A stretch of DNA of 64,000 bases from an uncultured Eubacteriales bacterium (lineage in GTDB: Bacteria > Bacillota > Clostridia > Oscillospirales > Acutalibacteraceae): contig CASFEZ010000003.1 in NCBI GenBank assembly GCA_949293815.1, forward strand, positions 54,689-118,688, in the 5' to 3' direction. A program made the position numbers and the translations under genes. The notes below the pieces were generated by a model. The model saw only the letters and a list, made by a program, of their open reading frames with translations. It did no database searches and had not been told where the DNA came from. Below, one piece after another: positions 7,410 through 16,042 of the stretch (positions are counted from its first letter, which is position 1; each line of letters begins with the position of its first letter).

Positions 7410-9064
7410 GTCAGAGAAGAAGCGGCATTCGCATTATGGCGAAGCTGATTGGTCTTGTCAAACCCTTATCCGGTTTTATGCTTTTGGCGGTGCTTTTGGG
7501 CGTTATCGGCTTTTTATGCGCCATTTCCATTACAGTGCTCGGCTCGGCGGCGCTGCTTGCCGCTGTTCGTGAACAGGGCGATATGCTAAGGCAGCTGTTT
7601 ATTTGTATTGCGGTTTTTGCCGTCGCCCGGGGACTTTTGCATTACGGCGAGCAGGCGTGCAACCACTATATAGCCTTTAAGCTGCTGGCGCTGATTCGCG
7701 ACAAAGTGTTCCGGGCGCTGCGAAGCCTTGCGCCCGCCAAGCTGGAATGCCGGGATAAGGGGAACCTGGTGTCTATGATTACCAGCGATATTGAGCTTTT
7801 GGAGGTGTTTTATGCCCATACCATTTCGCCCATCTGTATTGCGGTGCTGACCTCGGCCGTGATGCTGGTGTTCTTTTGGTCGATCCATCCGCTGTTTGCC
7901 GCCATCGCCCTTGTGGCGTATCTGGCGGTTGGGGTCGCCGTGCCGCTGATTGGCTCCAAATTTGTCAAAGCGGACGGCATGGCCTATCGCAGCGGCGCAG
8001 GCGCGTTTTCGGGCTTTTTATTGGACAGTATGCGCGGTCTTGGAGAAACCATTCGCTATCAGTGCACCGGGCAGCGTGCGGCGGAAATCGACGGGGTAGG
8101 CGAGCGGATGAACGGGCTTTCAAAACGCCTGAAAACCGCAGAAGGGCATATCGCCGCAATTACCGATACACTCATTCTATTCTTTTCGTTTTTGATGCTG
8201 TTTGCGGGGGTGTTGCTTTCCCGCAGCGGCGCGGCGGATTTTTCGGCGGTGCTGCTTTCCACGGTCGGCATGATGAGCTCCTTCGGACCGGTGGCGGCGC
8301 TCAGCGCGCTGACCGGCAACCTGGCGCATACACTGGCGGCGGGGGAGCGGGTGCTCGCTATTTTGGAAGAAACGCCGGTGGTTCCGGTTTTGACAGGCGG
8401 AAAGGATGTGCGCTTTACCGGCATGGCGTGCCGGGATGTTTCCTTTGCTTATGAAAAAGAGGCGGTGCTCGACCATTTCACGGTGCCGGTTCCCCAAACC
8501 GGCATTCTCGGCTTAACCGGTCCGAGCGGCGCGGGAAAATCCACCGCGCTGCGGCTTCTGATGCGTTTTTGGGACCCGGACAGCGGCTCTATTACCATGT
8601 CCGGCGCGGATCTGAAAACCATCAACACCGCCTCTCTGCGGCAAAACCAAAGCCTTGTGACCCAGGAAACCGTATTGTTCCACGACACCATCGCAGCCAA
8701 CATCAAAATCGGCAAAGCCGACGCCACATACGAGCAGGTCGTTCGGGCGGCAAAGCTGGCGGCGATTCACGATTTTATTATGAGTCTGCCAAAAGGCTAT
8801 GATACCGATGTGGGCGAGCTGGGCGATTTGCTCTCGGACGGAGAAAAGCAGCGCATTGGTCTGGCGCGTGCCTTTTTGAGCGATGCGCCGCTGATGCTTT
8901 TGGACGAACCGACCAGCAATCTGGACAGCTTGAATGAGGGAAAAATTTTACAGGTTCTGGACGCCGTCCGCCACGAAAAAAGCGTGGTGCTGGTGTCCCA
9001 CCGCCCCTCCACCAAGGGCATTGCCGACAAAGCCTATACCGTCTATCATGGGAGGCAGTCATGA
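7406..9064 (+). CDS. Half ABC transporter, siderophore/heme-importer-like (subunit 2)
   Basis: A 552-residue partner of the preceding protein, with its ATG overlapping that gene's TGA. Six membrane segments are followed by an ATPase with Walker A GPSGAGKST, Walker B MLLLDEPTSNLD and H-loop VLVSHRPS. The signature is LSDGEKQR instead of LSGGQ, so one of the two composite ATP sites would be non-canonical, as often seen in heterodimeric transporters. Substrate is inferred only from the neighbours. Confidence 0.85.
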   Translation: MSQRRSGIRIMAKLIGLVKPLSGFMLLAVLLGVIGFLCAISITVLGSAALLAAVREQGDMLRQLFICIAVFAVARGLLHYGEQACNHYIAFKLLALIRDKVFRALRSLAPAKLECRDKGNLVSMITSDIELLEVFYAHTISPICIAVLTSAVMLVFFWSIHPLFAAIALVAYLAVGVAVPLIGSKFVKADGMAYRSGAGAFSGFLLDSMRGLGETIRYQCTGQRAAEIDGVGERMNGLSKRLKTAEGHIAAITDTLILFFSFLMLFAGVLLSRSGAADFSAVLLSTVGMMSSFGPVAALSALTGNLAHTLAAGERVLAILEETPVVPVLTGGKDVRFTGMACRDVSFAYEKEAVLDHFTVPVPQTGILGLTGPSGAGKSTALRLLMRFWDPDSGSITMSGADLKTINTASLRQNQSLVTQETVLFHDTIAANIKIGKADATYEQVVRAAKLAAIHDFIMSLPKGYDTDVGELGDLLSDGEKQRIGLARAFLSDAPLMLLDEPTSNLDSLNEGKILQVLDAVRHEKSVVLVSHRPSTKGIADKAYTVYHGRQS

Positions 9065-9405
9065 AAAAAACAAGAATCCAAAGGGAAAAAGAGATGCTCC
9101 CCGATATGATTGCCATCTATTGCCATGGCAATCACCATACAAAGAAAGGGGAGCTGTGCGCCTCCTGCGCCGCCTTGCAGGACTATGCGCTGGGCAGGCT
9201 ACAGCACTGCAAATTCGGCAACGATAAAACCTTTTGCAGCCAATGCCCGGTGCATTGCTACAAACCGGATATGCGCGCGCAAATCAAAGAAGTGATGAAA
9301 TACGCCGGACCGCGCACCCTGTTTTCCCACCCCATTGCCGGTACCGCTCACGCGCTGAGCACCATGCAGGGCGTTATCAAAGCCAAAAAGGAGAAACGCA
9401 AATGA
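9061..9405 (+). CDS. YgbA_NO (nitrous oxide-stimulated promoter) family protein
   Basis: A 114-residue soluble basic protein rich in cysteine and histidine: CHGNHH, ELCASCAAL, HCKFGNDKTFCSQCPVHCYKP. This spacing is the hallmark of the YgbA_NO family and fits a metal site. In proteobacteria such genes respond to nitric oxide; here the gene overlaps the ABC gene before it and the S component after it (ATGA at both junctions), which ties it to metal or heme uptake. Its biochemical role is not established from this sequence. Confidence 0.8.
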   Translation: MKKTRIQREKEMLPDMIAIYCHGNHHTKKGELCASCAALQDYALGRLQHCKFGNDKTFCSQCPVHCYKPDMRAQIKEVMKYAGPRTLFSHPIAGTAHALSTMQGVIKAKKEKRK

Positions 9406-9977
9406 AGGGATATTTTCAAAAATTCAAGCTGAAAGACTTTGTTTTTCTTGCCGTACTGGCAGCCGCCATGACGTTGGCCGGGGGCGTGACCATGCCGCTG
9501 GTGATGCACACCACCCTGTTCGGTCTGCGGAATATGGTCGCCGCGCCGCTGTATGCGCTGTTTTGCGCCATCGGGCTGATGAAGGTGCGCAAAACCGGCG
9601 CGCTGAGTGTTTTAGGATTGTTTTCCGCCGTACCGCTGGCGTTTATGTCGCTGGTGATGTTCTTTAACAATGTAGTAGCGGCGCTTTTGGCGGAAGGATT
9701 GATGCTGCTGCTTTTCCGGCGGTACGAAAAAAAGGGGGCTGTACTGTTCGCCGCCGGTATTTATATGCCCCTGTCGCTGCCGGTGACGCTGGTGTTCAGT
9801 ATGTGGCTGAACGGTTCGAGCTTTAACGATTTGGTCGCCGCGCCCATTCCCGCCATTTTCACCTCCCTGGGTACCATTGTGCTCGGTTTCCTTGGCGCCT
9901 GGGCGGGCTGCAAGATTGCGGCGGAGCTGCAAAAAGCGGGCAAATTGAAGCCCTATGGAGAGGATGCCGATGCTTGA
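9402..9977 (+). CDS. MptD-type ECF transporter S component
   Basis: A 191-residue integral membrane protein with about six hydrophobic helices. The charged N-terminus (KLKDFVFLAVLAAAMTLAGG) and the helix pattern match the MptD family of substrate-binding (S) components of energy-coupling-factor transporters. It would capture the substrate in the membrane and dock on EcfT below. ATGA overlap with the previous gene fixes the start. The substrate of MptD proteins is not settled; linkage to a NEAT protein suggests heme, a siderophore or a metal complex. Confidence 0.78.
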   Translation: MKGYFQKFKLKDFVFLAVLAAAMTLAGGVTMPLVMHTTLFGLRNMVAAPLYALFCAIGLMKVRKTGALSVLGLFSAVPLAFMSLVMFFNNVVAALLAEGLMLLLFRRYEKKGAVLFAAGIYMPLSLPVTLVFSMWLNGSSFNDLVAAPIPAIFTSLGTIVLGFLGAWAGCKIAAELQKAGKLKPYGEDADA

Positions 9978-10653
9978 GAAATTTCACGCAAAACGCCCGC
10001 TGTTTCCGCTGGTGGGGTTCCTTTGCTCCGCCCTGGCACTGATTGTGGGGATGTTGTATTCAAAAAGTTTGATGATTTTTCCCTATATCGCCGTATTGGC
10101 GGTGCTGTTTGCCGCCTTTGGTCTGTGGCGCGCGGTGCTCGGCGCAGCGGTGATGATGGGGCTGTTCGGGGTGCTGACGGGCGTGCTTTCCTGCCTGACA
10201 GCGGGCAGCTTTGATTCGTTTTTTGAAACACTTGGGCGCTGTCTGCTGTTAGGCGTGGCAGCCGCGCCCATGCTCAGCATCCCCGCCGCCCAAATGACCC
10301 GCTGCCTGCGGCAGATGAAATGTCCCGGTGCGATTACTTTGGGTATTTTGGTCACCATTCGCTTTATTCCGGTGCTGCTGTCCGAGGTGCGCCAAATCAG
10401 CGAAGCCATGAAAACCCGGGGCGTGCGCACCGCCTGGTACCGCCCGGGCACGGTTTACCGGGCGTTTTTTATTCCGTTGACCATGCGGGTGATTAATATT
10501 TCCGATTCCCTTTCCCTGTCGCTGGAAACAAGGGGATTTGCCATTGAAAACAAAGAGGCTGCCGTTTTTCGTCCGGTGCGCTTTCGTCTGCGGGACGCGC
10601 TGTTTGCCGTCGGTACGGCGGCAGCTTCTGTGGGATTGGCGGTGATGGTATGA
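9970..10653 (+). CDS. ecfT: Energy-coupling factor transmembrane protein EcfT
   Basis: A 227-residue CbiQ/EcfT-family membrane protein. The coupling-helix segments SEAMKTRG and SLSLETRGF are the paired A-R-G-type motifs that contact the ATPases. It overlaps the end of the S-component gene and ends in ATGA with the ATPase gene. GGAGAGG at 9957-9963 favours the ATG at 9970 over the ones at 9955 and 9964. Confidence 0.85.
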   Translation: MLEKFHAKRPLFPLVGFLCSALALIVGMLYSKSLMIFPYIAVLAVLFAAFGLWRAVLGAAVMMGLFGVLTGVLSCLTAGSFDSFFETLGRCLLLGVAAAPMLSIPAAQMTRCLRQMKCPGAITLGILVTIRFIPVLLSEVRQISEAMKTRGVRTAWYRPGTVYRAFFIPLTMRVINISDSLSLSLETRGFAIENKEAAVFRPVRFRLRDALFAVGTAAASVGLAVMV

Positions 10654-12077
10654 GCAATGCCGTCGAGTGCCGCAAGGTCAGTTTCTGTTATGACGGCACA
10701 GATAAAATGATTTTAAACGAAGCGGATTTCATTTTGCCATACGGGGAATTTGCCGTGCTCTCCGGCGTTTCCGGCGAGGGAAAAACCACGCTGCTTTCCA
10801 TCATCAACGGTGTGATCCCTTTTTTAACCCAAGGAAAGCTGACCGGGCAGATTATTTTGGATGGCGAGGACTGCACCGCCCGCAAGGTCAGCGAACGGGC
10901 AAAACTGGTCGGCACCGTGCTGCAAAACGCGGATGAACAGATTGTCTATGAAAAAGCGCTGGATGAAGCGGCGTTTGGCTGCGAGAATTTGAATTTGCCG
11001 TCGGATGCGATAGAGCACCGCGCCCTGGCGGCGCTGGAGCTGATGAAGATTGCGCCGAATGCCTCCACCAAAACCCTGTCCGGCGGGCAGAAGCAGCGGC
11101 TGATTACCGCCGCTACGCTGGCCATGGGGCAAAAAATATTGATTTTGGACGAGCCGCTGGCCAATCTCGACCGGCAGGGGTCGCTGCTATTACTGGAGAC
11201 CCTGCGCAAGCTGACCCGGCAGGGGTACGCGGTGCTTTTGATTGAGCACCGGCTGGATGTGGTGCTGCCCTATGCGGATACGGTTTATCAGCTGACCGAT
11301 GGCAAGGTTGTCCGGGCAAAGGATACCGAACGGCTTTTGACGGAGAACCGGATTCATCTGTCCTATGACCCGCCGCAGAACCGGTTGCGGGAACCTCTGC
11401 TTACGCTCTCCGGTGTGCGGTACGCGCCCGGGAAACAGCCGGTGCTCAAAGGCGTGGATTTGCAGCTTTCCCGCGGCGAAAAGCTGATTCTTCTGGGCGA
11501 AAATGGCTGCGGCAAAACCACGCTGTTACGGCTGCTGGCGCGTATTGTCCGACCGGATGCGGGCAGATATGCGCAGAACCTGATCAAACAGCGGCGAAAA
11601 AAACGCCCGTCTGCCGTCTGGTTTCAAAAGGCTGGCTATGTTTACCAGAATCCCTCCTATCAGCTGTTTATGCCTACGGTTTTGCAGGAGGTAACCTGTT
11701 CGGCGGTTTCTGAAGGCTATGCCCGGCGAATGCTTTCCCTGTTCGGTCTTTCGGGGCTGGAGGAGCGTCACCCCCACTCGCTGTCGGAAGGGCAGAAGCG
11801 CAGACTGGGCCTTGCCGCCGTATTGGCTGCCAAACCGGAGCTGCTCTTTCTGGATGAGCCGACGGTGGGGCAGGATGTGGGGCATTTGACCGCGATGGTA
11901 GAGGCTCTGCATACCTTACAGCGGGAAACCGGCATGACCATGGTGACCGTTACCCACGATATTCGATGTGTCGCCGCCTTGTGTGACCGTGCCCTGTTCC
12001 TGCAGAACGGCGCCATCGCCGCCGAAGGTGACGCCCAAACAGCCGAAGATTATCTTTCCGGCAAGTTTGCGATATAA
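10650..12077 (+). CDS. Double ECF ATPase (fused EcfA1-EcfA2)
   Basis: A 475-residue protein with two complete ABC cassettes in tandem. First cassette: Walker A GVSGEGKTTL, signature LSGGQKQRL, Walker B LILDEPLANLD, H-loop LIEHR. Second cassette: Walker A GENGCGKTTL, signature LSEGQKRRL, Walker B LFLDEPTVGQD, H-loop TVTHD. It supplies both nucleotide-binding domains of the ECF module with EcfT and the MptD protein. It is the last gene of the operon. Confidence 0.9.
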   Translation: MSNAVECRKVSFCYDGTDKMILNEADFILPYGEFAVLSGVSGEGKTTLLSIINGVIPFLTQGKLTGQIILDGEDCTARKVSERAKLVGTVLQNADEQIVYEKALDEAAFGCENLNLPSDAIEHRALAALELMKIAPNASTKTLSGGQKQRLITAATLAMGQKILILDEPLANLDRQGSLLLLETLRKLTRQGYAVLLIEHRLDVVLPYADTVYQLTDGKVVRAKDTERLLTENRIHLSYDPPQNRLREPLLTLSGVRYAPGKQPVLKGVDLQLSRGEKLILLGENGCGKTTLLRLLARIVRPDAGRYAQNLIKQRRKKRPSAVWFQKAGYVYQNPSYQLFMPTVLQEVTCSAVSEGYARRMLSLFGLSGLEERHPHSLSEGQKRRLGLAAVLAAKPELLFLDEPTVGQDVGHLTAMVEALHTLQRETGMTMVTVTHDIRCVAALCDRALFLQNGAIAAEGDAQTAEDYLSGKFAI

Positions 12078-12080
12078 GTA

Positions 12081-12117
12081 AAGAACCGCCGGTGACATAC
12101 AGCCATCGGCGGTTCTT
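12081..12117. terminator. Hairpin between convergent genes
   Basis: An 11-bp perfect stem (AAGAACCGCCG with its complement at 12107-12117) lies between the ECF ATPase gene and the minus-strand hydrolase. The T-run is weak on both sides, so termination is likely but not certain. Confidence 0.55.
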
Positions 12118-12130
12118 GCATAAACCGTTT

Positions 12131-13102
12131 TCATAGGGAAAAATCCGCAAAAATCGGATAGTGGTCGGACAGGTCGTTCATGTAAGAGTTGGACAGCAGC
12201 TGATATTGGGAAATGGTGACCTCGCCGTTGACAAAAATATGGTCGTAAACCGGCTCGGACAAGCTCCACGCCAGTCCGCTTTTTGCGCGCAGAGCCGCTG
12301 TTTTGGCGTCGGTCAGAGAATCGGCGAGCAGCGCATAAATCTCTTTTGCGTCTACTTCTTTGGTATAAGGCGTATCCTCCATGGCATTATAGTCGCCGGC
12401 GGAAAACACCGGGCAGCCGTATTGCTCTTTCAATTCGTTGGAAAAGGCAATCAGTTCCTCGGCTTCGGATTGCAGAATGGGCAATTCTTCTTCGATACTG
12501 CCCTCGTGCAGCAAATCCAGATGGGTATTGGTCACCACAAACTGCTTGCCGGTATCCAGCCGCTCGAACAGCGCCCATTCGATGCGCCGCACTCTGGCGT
12601 CGGTGCCCTGGGTGTATTTTTGGCTGCCGCTGTCCAACACCCGAACGGTATTTTCATTATATATCATGGTTGTAAACCGCCCGAACAGCGTTGCCGTGGG
12701 GTGCAAAAACCGGTAGCCGTCCGGCATGTTCCGGTTCAGAAGGCAGAACCACTGCCCGCTGACCTCCTGCAGCCCCGCCACGTCCGGCGTAAAGGTTTTC
12801 AATACTTCAATAAACTGCTGCGCCCGGGGCGCGGCGTCGCTGCCGCCCCAGCTTTCGTAATGTACCAGCAGGTTGGCCGACATCACGCGCGTATCGCCAT
12901 CGTTACGGCGTTCGGCTTCTTCCTCGGCCAGCCCTTCGGTAAAGGCGGCATCCAGCGCCTTGTCCGGTAATTTTCCGCGTATTGTATAGGCAATGCCGCC
13001 GCCCGCAGCGCCGATGGCAAGCACGGCGCAGAGCAGACCGGCGGTTATTTTTGCGCCTTTTTTTGAAAACTTGACGGGGCGATGGGTTTTTTTCTGCTTC
13101 AA
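12131..13102 (-). CDS. Membrane-anchored endonuclease/exonuclease/phosphatase (EEP) protein
   Basis: A 323-residue protein with a basic N-terminus and one membrane helix (AGLLCAVLAIGAAGGGIAY) followed by an extracellular EEP domain. Motifs: SANLLVHYESWGG, GLQEV (metal-binding Glu), NTHLDLL, SAGDYNAM, YDHIFVN and LSDHYPIFA, covering the catalytic Asp/Asn/His set of the DNase I-like fold. The substrate could be a nucleic acid, a phospholipid or a sugar phosphate. The best start is a TTG at 13102 behind AAAGGGG; an ATG further up at 13141 has no ribosome site. Confidence 0.8.
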   Translation of the reverse strand: MKQKKTHRPVKFSKKGAKITAGLLCAVLAIGAAGGGIAYTIRGKLPDKALDAAFTEGLAEEEAERRNDGDTRVMSANLLVHYESWGGSDAAPRAQQFIEVLKTFTPDVAGLQEVSGQWFCLLNRNMPDGYRFLHPTATLFGRFTTMIYNENTVRVLDSGSQKYTQGTDARVRRIEWALFERLDTGKQFVVTNTHLDLLHEGSIEEELPILQSEAEELIAFSNELKEQYGCPVFSAGDYNAMEDTPYTKEVDAKEIYALLADSLTDAKTAALRAKSGLAWSLSEPVYDHIFVNGEVTISQYQLLSNSYMNDLSDHYPIFADFSL

Positions 13103-13250
13103 GTTGATATCCCCTTTCAACAGGTGTTGCTGAAAACGCATGTGGCACGCGTTTTTTCCATTATAATCGTTCGGCGGTGGTTTTGCAATCGTAAAATGTG
13201 CGTGATGTTTCGTTTCGCTGCAAATTTATGGAATATCATGCAAATACAGG

Positions 13251-13278
13251 TTGACTTTTTGTATTTTTATGCTATAAT
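13251..13278 (+). promoter_or_regulatory. Sigma-A promoter in front of the single structured repeat
   Basis: TTGACT (13251-13256), 16-base spacer, TATAAT (13273-13278) with a TGC extension. The predicted start falls at the CTCAGAC stem of the repeat. Confidence 0.7.
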
Positions 13279-13437
13279 AACCTCAGACACAAATCCGCTA
13301 AAGCGGATTGATCCACGCTTCGCGTGGACGGCGCTGCGCACCGGTCTGAGAACATTGTATCATAAAATCCTTTTGCCTTTGGCAAAAGCGCGGCTGAACG
13401 CCGCCACCCCCTGTCGGGGGAGAATTTATGATATAAT
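13273..13437 (+). repeat. Single diverged copy of the structured repeat
   Basis: It has the same plan as the array at 39.9-40.6 kb. Domain A (13282-13350) is closed by CTCAGAC/GTCTGAG and holds three hairpins. Domain B (13359-13432) is closed by ATCATAAAATC paired with GAATTTATGAT and holds the CTTTTGCC/GGCAAAAG, CGGC/GCCG and CCCC/GGGG hairpins. Several stems differ from the array copies by paired changes, e.g. CCACGC/GCGTGG here against CCCCGC/GCGGGG there. The copy ends in TGATATAAT (13429-13437), an extended -10 that points into the leader of the amino-acid transporter genes. Confidence 0.85.
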
Positions 13438-13562
13438 AAGCGTGTAGTTATTTGAATGAAAGCGGTATATTTTAGCTTTTACAGAGTCGGCTCTGGTCGA
13501 TTCTGTTTTGCCGCTAAGACGGTTTCATTCGCTACAGGTATACCTGCCAAATCTCTGGCAGG
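13429..13562 (+). promoter_or_regulatory. Promoter and structured leader of the amino-acid transporter
   Basis: After the TGATATAAT box come: GAATGAAA (13454-13461) able to pair with TTTCATTC (13523-13530); inside it GCGG/CCGC (13462-13465 with 13511-13514) and ACAGA/TCTGT (13481-13485 with 13502-13506); then a CCTGCCA/TGGCAGG hairpin (13543-13549 with 13556-13562) that ends 7 bases before the GGAGG site. I recognise no known riboswitch class. Confidence 0.5.
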
Positions 13563-13582
13563 CAAATACGGAGGTATGATTT

Positions 13583-14425
13583 ATGAAAAAACTTTGGAAA
13601 ATCGCGGCTCTTGTTTTGAGCCTGGTTTTGGTGGTCGGCTGCTTCGCCGCCTGCGGATCGAGCGATGATGTTGATGAACCTGACGCCGGAGCCGAGGCTA
13701 CCAGCGAAGCCGGTACCACCGAAGCGGCCGAGTCCGACCGTTTGGCGGACGGCGTTCTGACCGTTGGTACCAACGCAACCTTCCCGCCCTTTGAGTATCT
13801 GGGCGACGATGGCACGCCCGATGGCTTTGACATTGCGCTGATTAAATTAATTGGTGAAAAAATCGGTGTTGAAGTTGAAGTTGTGGATATGGAATTTGAC
13901 TCTCTTTGCGCGTCAGTCGGTAACCGTATTGATGTGGCCATCGCCGGTATGACCGTGGATCCGGAGAGAGAAAAGACGGTTGATTTCTCTGATAATTATT
14001 ATAAGGCAATTCAGAATGTTCTGGTAGCCGCCGATAACACTGAGATTACCGATATGTCTTCTTTGGCTGGTAAGACTATCGGCGTGCAGCTGGGTACGAC
14101 CGGTGATAAGGTAGCGACTGAAGCTGTTGAAAATGCAGAGGTTAAGCAATATACTTCATATTCATTGGCTGTCGAGGATTTGAAAAATGGAAATGTTGAT
14201 GCCGTGATTATCGATCAGACACCTGGTGAAATTTTTGCTGGACAGAATACTGAGGAGTTAAAGTTATTGGGAGCAGAGAACTTTGATTTTGAAGATGAAT
14301 ATTATGCCATTGCATGCCCCGAAGGGGATACGGCGCTGGTTGCCAGAATCAATGCAGCTCTTAGTGAAATTCAGTCCAGCGGCGAATTTGATATGCTTGT
14401 CGACGAATACATCGGCAATAACTAA
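13583..14425 (+). CDS. Polar amino-acid ABC transporter, substrate-binding lipoprotein
   Basis: A 280-residue lipoprotein: signal sequence with lipobox CFAAC, an acidic/Ser/Thr linker, then a type 2 periplasmic-binding fold. Family landmarks are LTVGTNATFPPFEYLGDDG, GFDIALIKLIGEKIG, CDVAIAGMT-like IDVAIAGMTVDPEREKTVDFSDNYY and GKTIGVQLGTTGDK. It delivers a polar amino acid (glutamine, arginine, histidine or cystine class) to the permease encoded next. The start is 8 bases after GGAGG. A hairpin separates it from the permease gene, which should make the binding protein the most abundant product. Confidence 0.9.
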   Translation: MKKLWKIAALVLSLVLVVGCFAACGSSDDVDEPDAGAEATSEAGTTEAAESDRLADGVLTVGTNATFPPFEYLGDDGTPDGFDIALIKLIGEKIGVEVEVVDMEFDSLCASVGNRIDVAIAGMTVDPEREKTVDFSDNYYKAIQNVLVAADNTEITDMSSLAGKTIGVQLGTTGDKVATEAVENAEVKQYTSYSLAVEDLKNGNVDAVIIDQTPGEIFAGQNTEELKLLGAENFDFEDEYYAIACPEGDTALVARINAALSEIQSSGEFDMLVDEYIGNN

Positions 14426-14444
14426 AACCATACCCTTTGCCGAA

Positions 14445-14466
14445 AGAGGACGGCTGTGCCGTCCTC
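14445..14466 (+). terminator. Intra-operon attenuating hairpin
   Basis: A perfect 9-bp stem AGAGGACGG/CCGTCCTCT with a 5-base loop, followed by TTTTGCTTAATT, between binding-protein and permease genes. Such partial terminators or 3' stabilisers are common at this position in ABC importer operons. Confidence 0.65.
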
Positions 14467-14498
14467 TTTTGCTTAATTGACTTAGGAGGCGCATCGCC

Positions 14499-15215
14499 GT
14501 GACTGCTACTATTCTTCTTGCTTCCACAAGCCTTTCCGAGCGATTTTATAATGCGTTTATTGAGGCAGACCGCTGGAAATTATATCTTGACGGATTGGTT
14601 GTAACCTTAGAGATAACGCTGTTTGCTGCCATTCTGGGTGTTCTCATTGGTCTTGTTATCGCTTTTATGCAACTGTCTCGCCGTAAAAATGGCAAACACT
14701 CTATTTTTAGCCTGCTTGCAACCATTTATGTTGATGTGATTCGTGGTACACCATCTGTATTGCAATTGATGATTATGTATTTTGTCATTTTCAGCGCATC
14801 GCCATTTTCAGGAACGGTGATTGCAATCATTTCTTTTGGTGTCAATAGTGGAGCTTATGTCAGCGAGATTATCCGCGCCGGTATTCTGGCGGTTGATAGC
14901 GGCCAGATGGAGGCCGGGCGTTCGCTGGGCCTGACGAGGGCGACAACCATGCGCAAAATCGTGATCCCCCAGGCCGTTAAAAATATATTGCCCCCCTTGG
15001 GCAACGAATTTATTGTTTTGATGAAGGAAACCGCCATTGTCGGTTATGTGGCCTTGCAGGATTTGACCCGTGTGGCAAATCTGATTGGCTCGCGTACCTA
15101 CGATGCATTCCCGCCCCTTATCATCGCCGCCGTGGTGTATTTTATCATCATCAAAATCCTGACCATTCTCCTGGGCAAACTGGAAAGGAGGCTGCGCAAG
15201 AGTGATAACCGTTAA
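14499..15215 (+). CDS. Polar amino-acid ABC transporter, permease
   Basis: A 238-residue membrane protein of the HisM/GlnP family. The signature region [29 protein letters not shown] followed by [18 protein letters not shown] is the conserved coupling loop that contacts the ATPase; about five hydrophobic segments surround it. The start is GTG, 8-9 bases after AGGAGG. Its 3' end overlaps the ATPase gene by 14 bases. Confidence 0.93.
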   Translation: MTATILLASTSLSERFYNAFIEADRWKLYLDGLVVTLEITLFAAILGVLIGLVIAFMQLSRRKNGKHSIFSLLATIYVDVIRGTPSVLQLMIMYFVIFSASPFSGTVIAIISFGVNSGAYVSEIIRAGILAVDSGQMEAGRSLGLTRATTMRKIVIPQAVKNILPPLGNEFIVLMKETAIVGYVALQDLTRVANLIGSRTYDAFPPLIIAAVVYFIIIKILTILLGKLERRLRKSDNR

Positions 15216-15924
15216 AGATTTACATAAAAGCTTCGGCGATTTACAGGTGCTGAAAGGCATTAACTACGAAGTGGATAAGGGGCAGAAGATTGTCATTGTC
15301 GGTCCCTCCGGCTCCGGCAAGTCCACCTTTTTGCGCTGCCTGAATCTGTTGGAAATTCCGACCTCCGGCGAGGTCTGGTTTGAAGATGTGCAGGTCAACG
15401 GCAAAAAAACCGATATCAATAAAGTGCGCCGCAATATGGGCATGGTGTTCCAGCATTTCAATTTGTTCAATAACCTGTCTATTATAGACAATATCACCCT
15501 GGCGCCGGTGACGCTGAAGCTGCAAAGCAAGGAAGAGGCAAAGGAAAACGCGCTGGCGCTCTTGCGGCGGGTCAATTTGGAAGAAAAAGCCGATGCCTAT
15601 CCCGCGCAGCTGTCCGGCGGGCAGAAACAGCGTATCGCCATTGTCCGTTCGCTGGCCATGCAGCCGAAAGTGATGCTGTTCGATGAACCCACCTCCGCGC
15701 TTGACCCGGAAATGGTCGGCGAGGTGTTGGATGTGATGAAAGAACTGGCGGAATCCGGCATGACCATGATAGTGGTGACGCACGAAATGGGCTTTGCGCG
15801 TGAGGTTGCCTCGAAGGTACTCTTTATGGATGAAGGGTTGATTTTAGAGGAAAATACGCCGGAGCAGTTCTTTGCAAAACCCGAAAATCCTCGATTGCAG
15901 GACTTTTTATCAAAAGTTTTGTGA
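15202..15924 (+). CDS. Polar amino-acid ABC transporter, ATPase
   Basis: A 240-residue cytoplasmic ATPase of the GlnQ/HisP family. Walker [11 protein letters not shown]-loop MVFQHFNLF, signature LSGGQKQRI, Walker [13 protein letters not shown] and H-loop VVTHEMGFA are all intact. It starts with GTG behind AAAGGAGG inside the permease gene and is followed by a terminator, closing a three-gene import operon. Confidence 0.94.
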   Translation: MITVKDLHKSFGDLQVLKGINYEVDKGQKIVIVGPSGSGKSTFLRCLNLLEIPTSGEVWFEDVQVNGKKTDINKVRRNMGMVFQHFNLFNNLSIIDNITLAPVTLKLQSKEEAKENALALLRRVNLEEKADAYPAQLSGGQKQRIAIVRSLAMQPKVMLFDEPTSALDPEMVGEVLDVMKELAESGMTMIVVTHEMGFAREVASKVLFMDEGLILEENTPEQFFAKPENPRLQDFLSKVL

Positions 15925-15940
15925 AATATGGGCGAAAAAG

Positions 15941-15974
15941 ATCCTAAGAAATGCAAATTTTTTAGGATTTTTTT
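15941..15974 (+). terminator. Intrinsic terminator
   Basis: ATCCTAA (15941-15947) pairs with TTAGGAT (15962-15968) and runs into a T-tract. Confidence 0.75.
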
Positions 15975-15983
15975 AATTTTTGA

Positions 15984-16012
15984 TTGACAAATCGAATGAA
16001 ATGCGCTATGAT
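15984..16012 (+). promoter_or_regulatory. Sigma-A promoter of the sigma-factor gene
   Basis: TTGACA (15984-15989), 17-base spacer, TATGAT (16007-16012). Confidence 0.8.
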
Positions 16013-16042
16013 AGCTTTAATCACCGCCGCATGAGGTGTTTT

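Noticed and set aside
8821-8900. Loss of function of the second half-transporter because of LSDGE instead of LSGGQ
   Set aside because: Asymmetric ATP sites with one degenerate signature are normal in heterodimeric ABC transporters.
12161-12970. 269-residue plus-strand ORF
   Set aside because: Antisense to the EEP-family gene, which has all its catalytic motifs.
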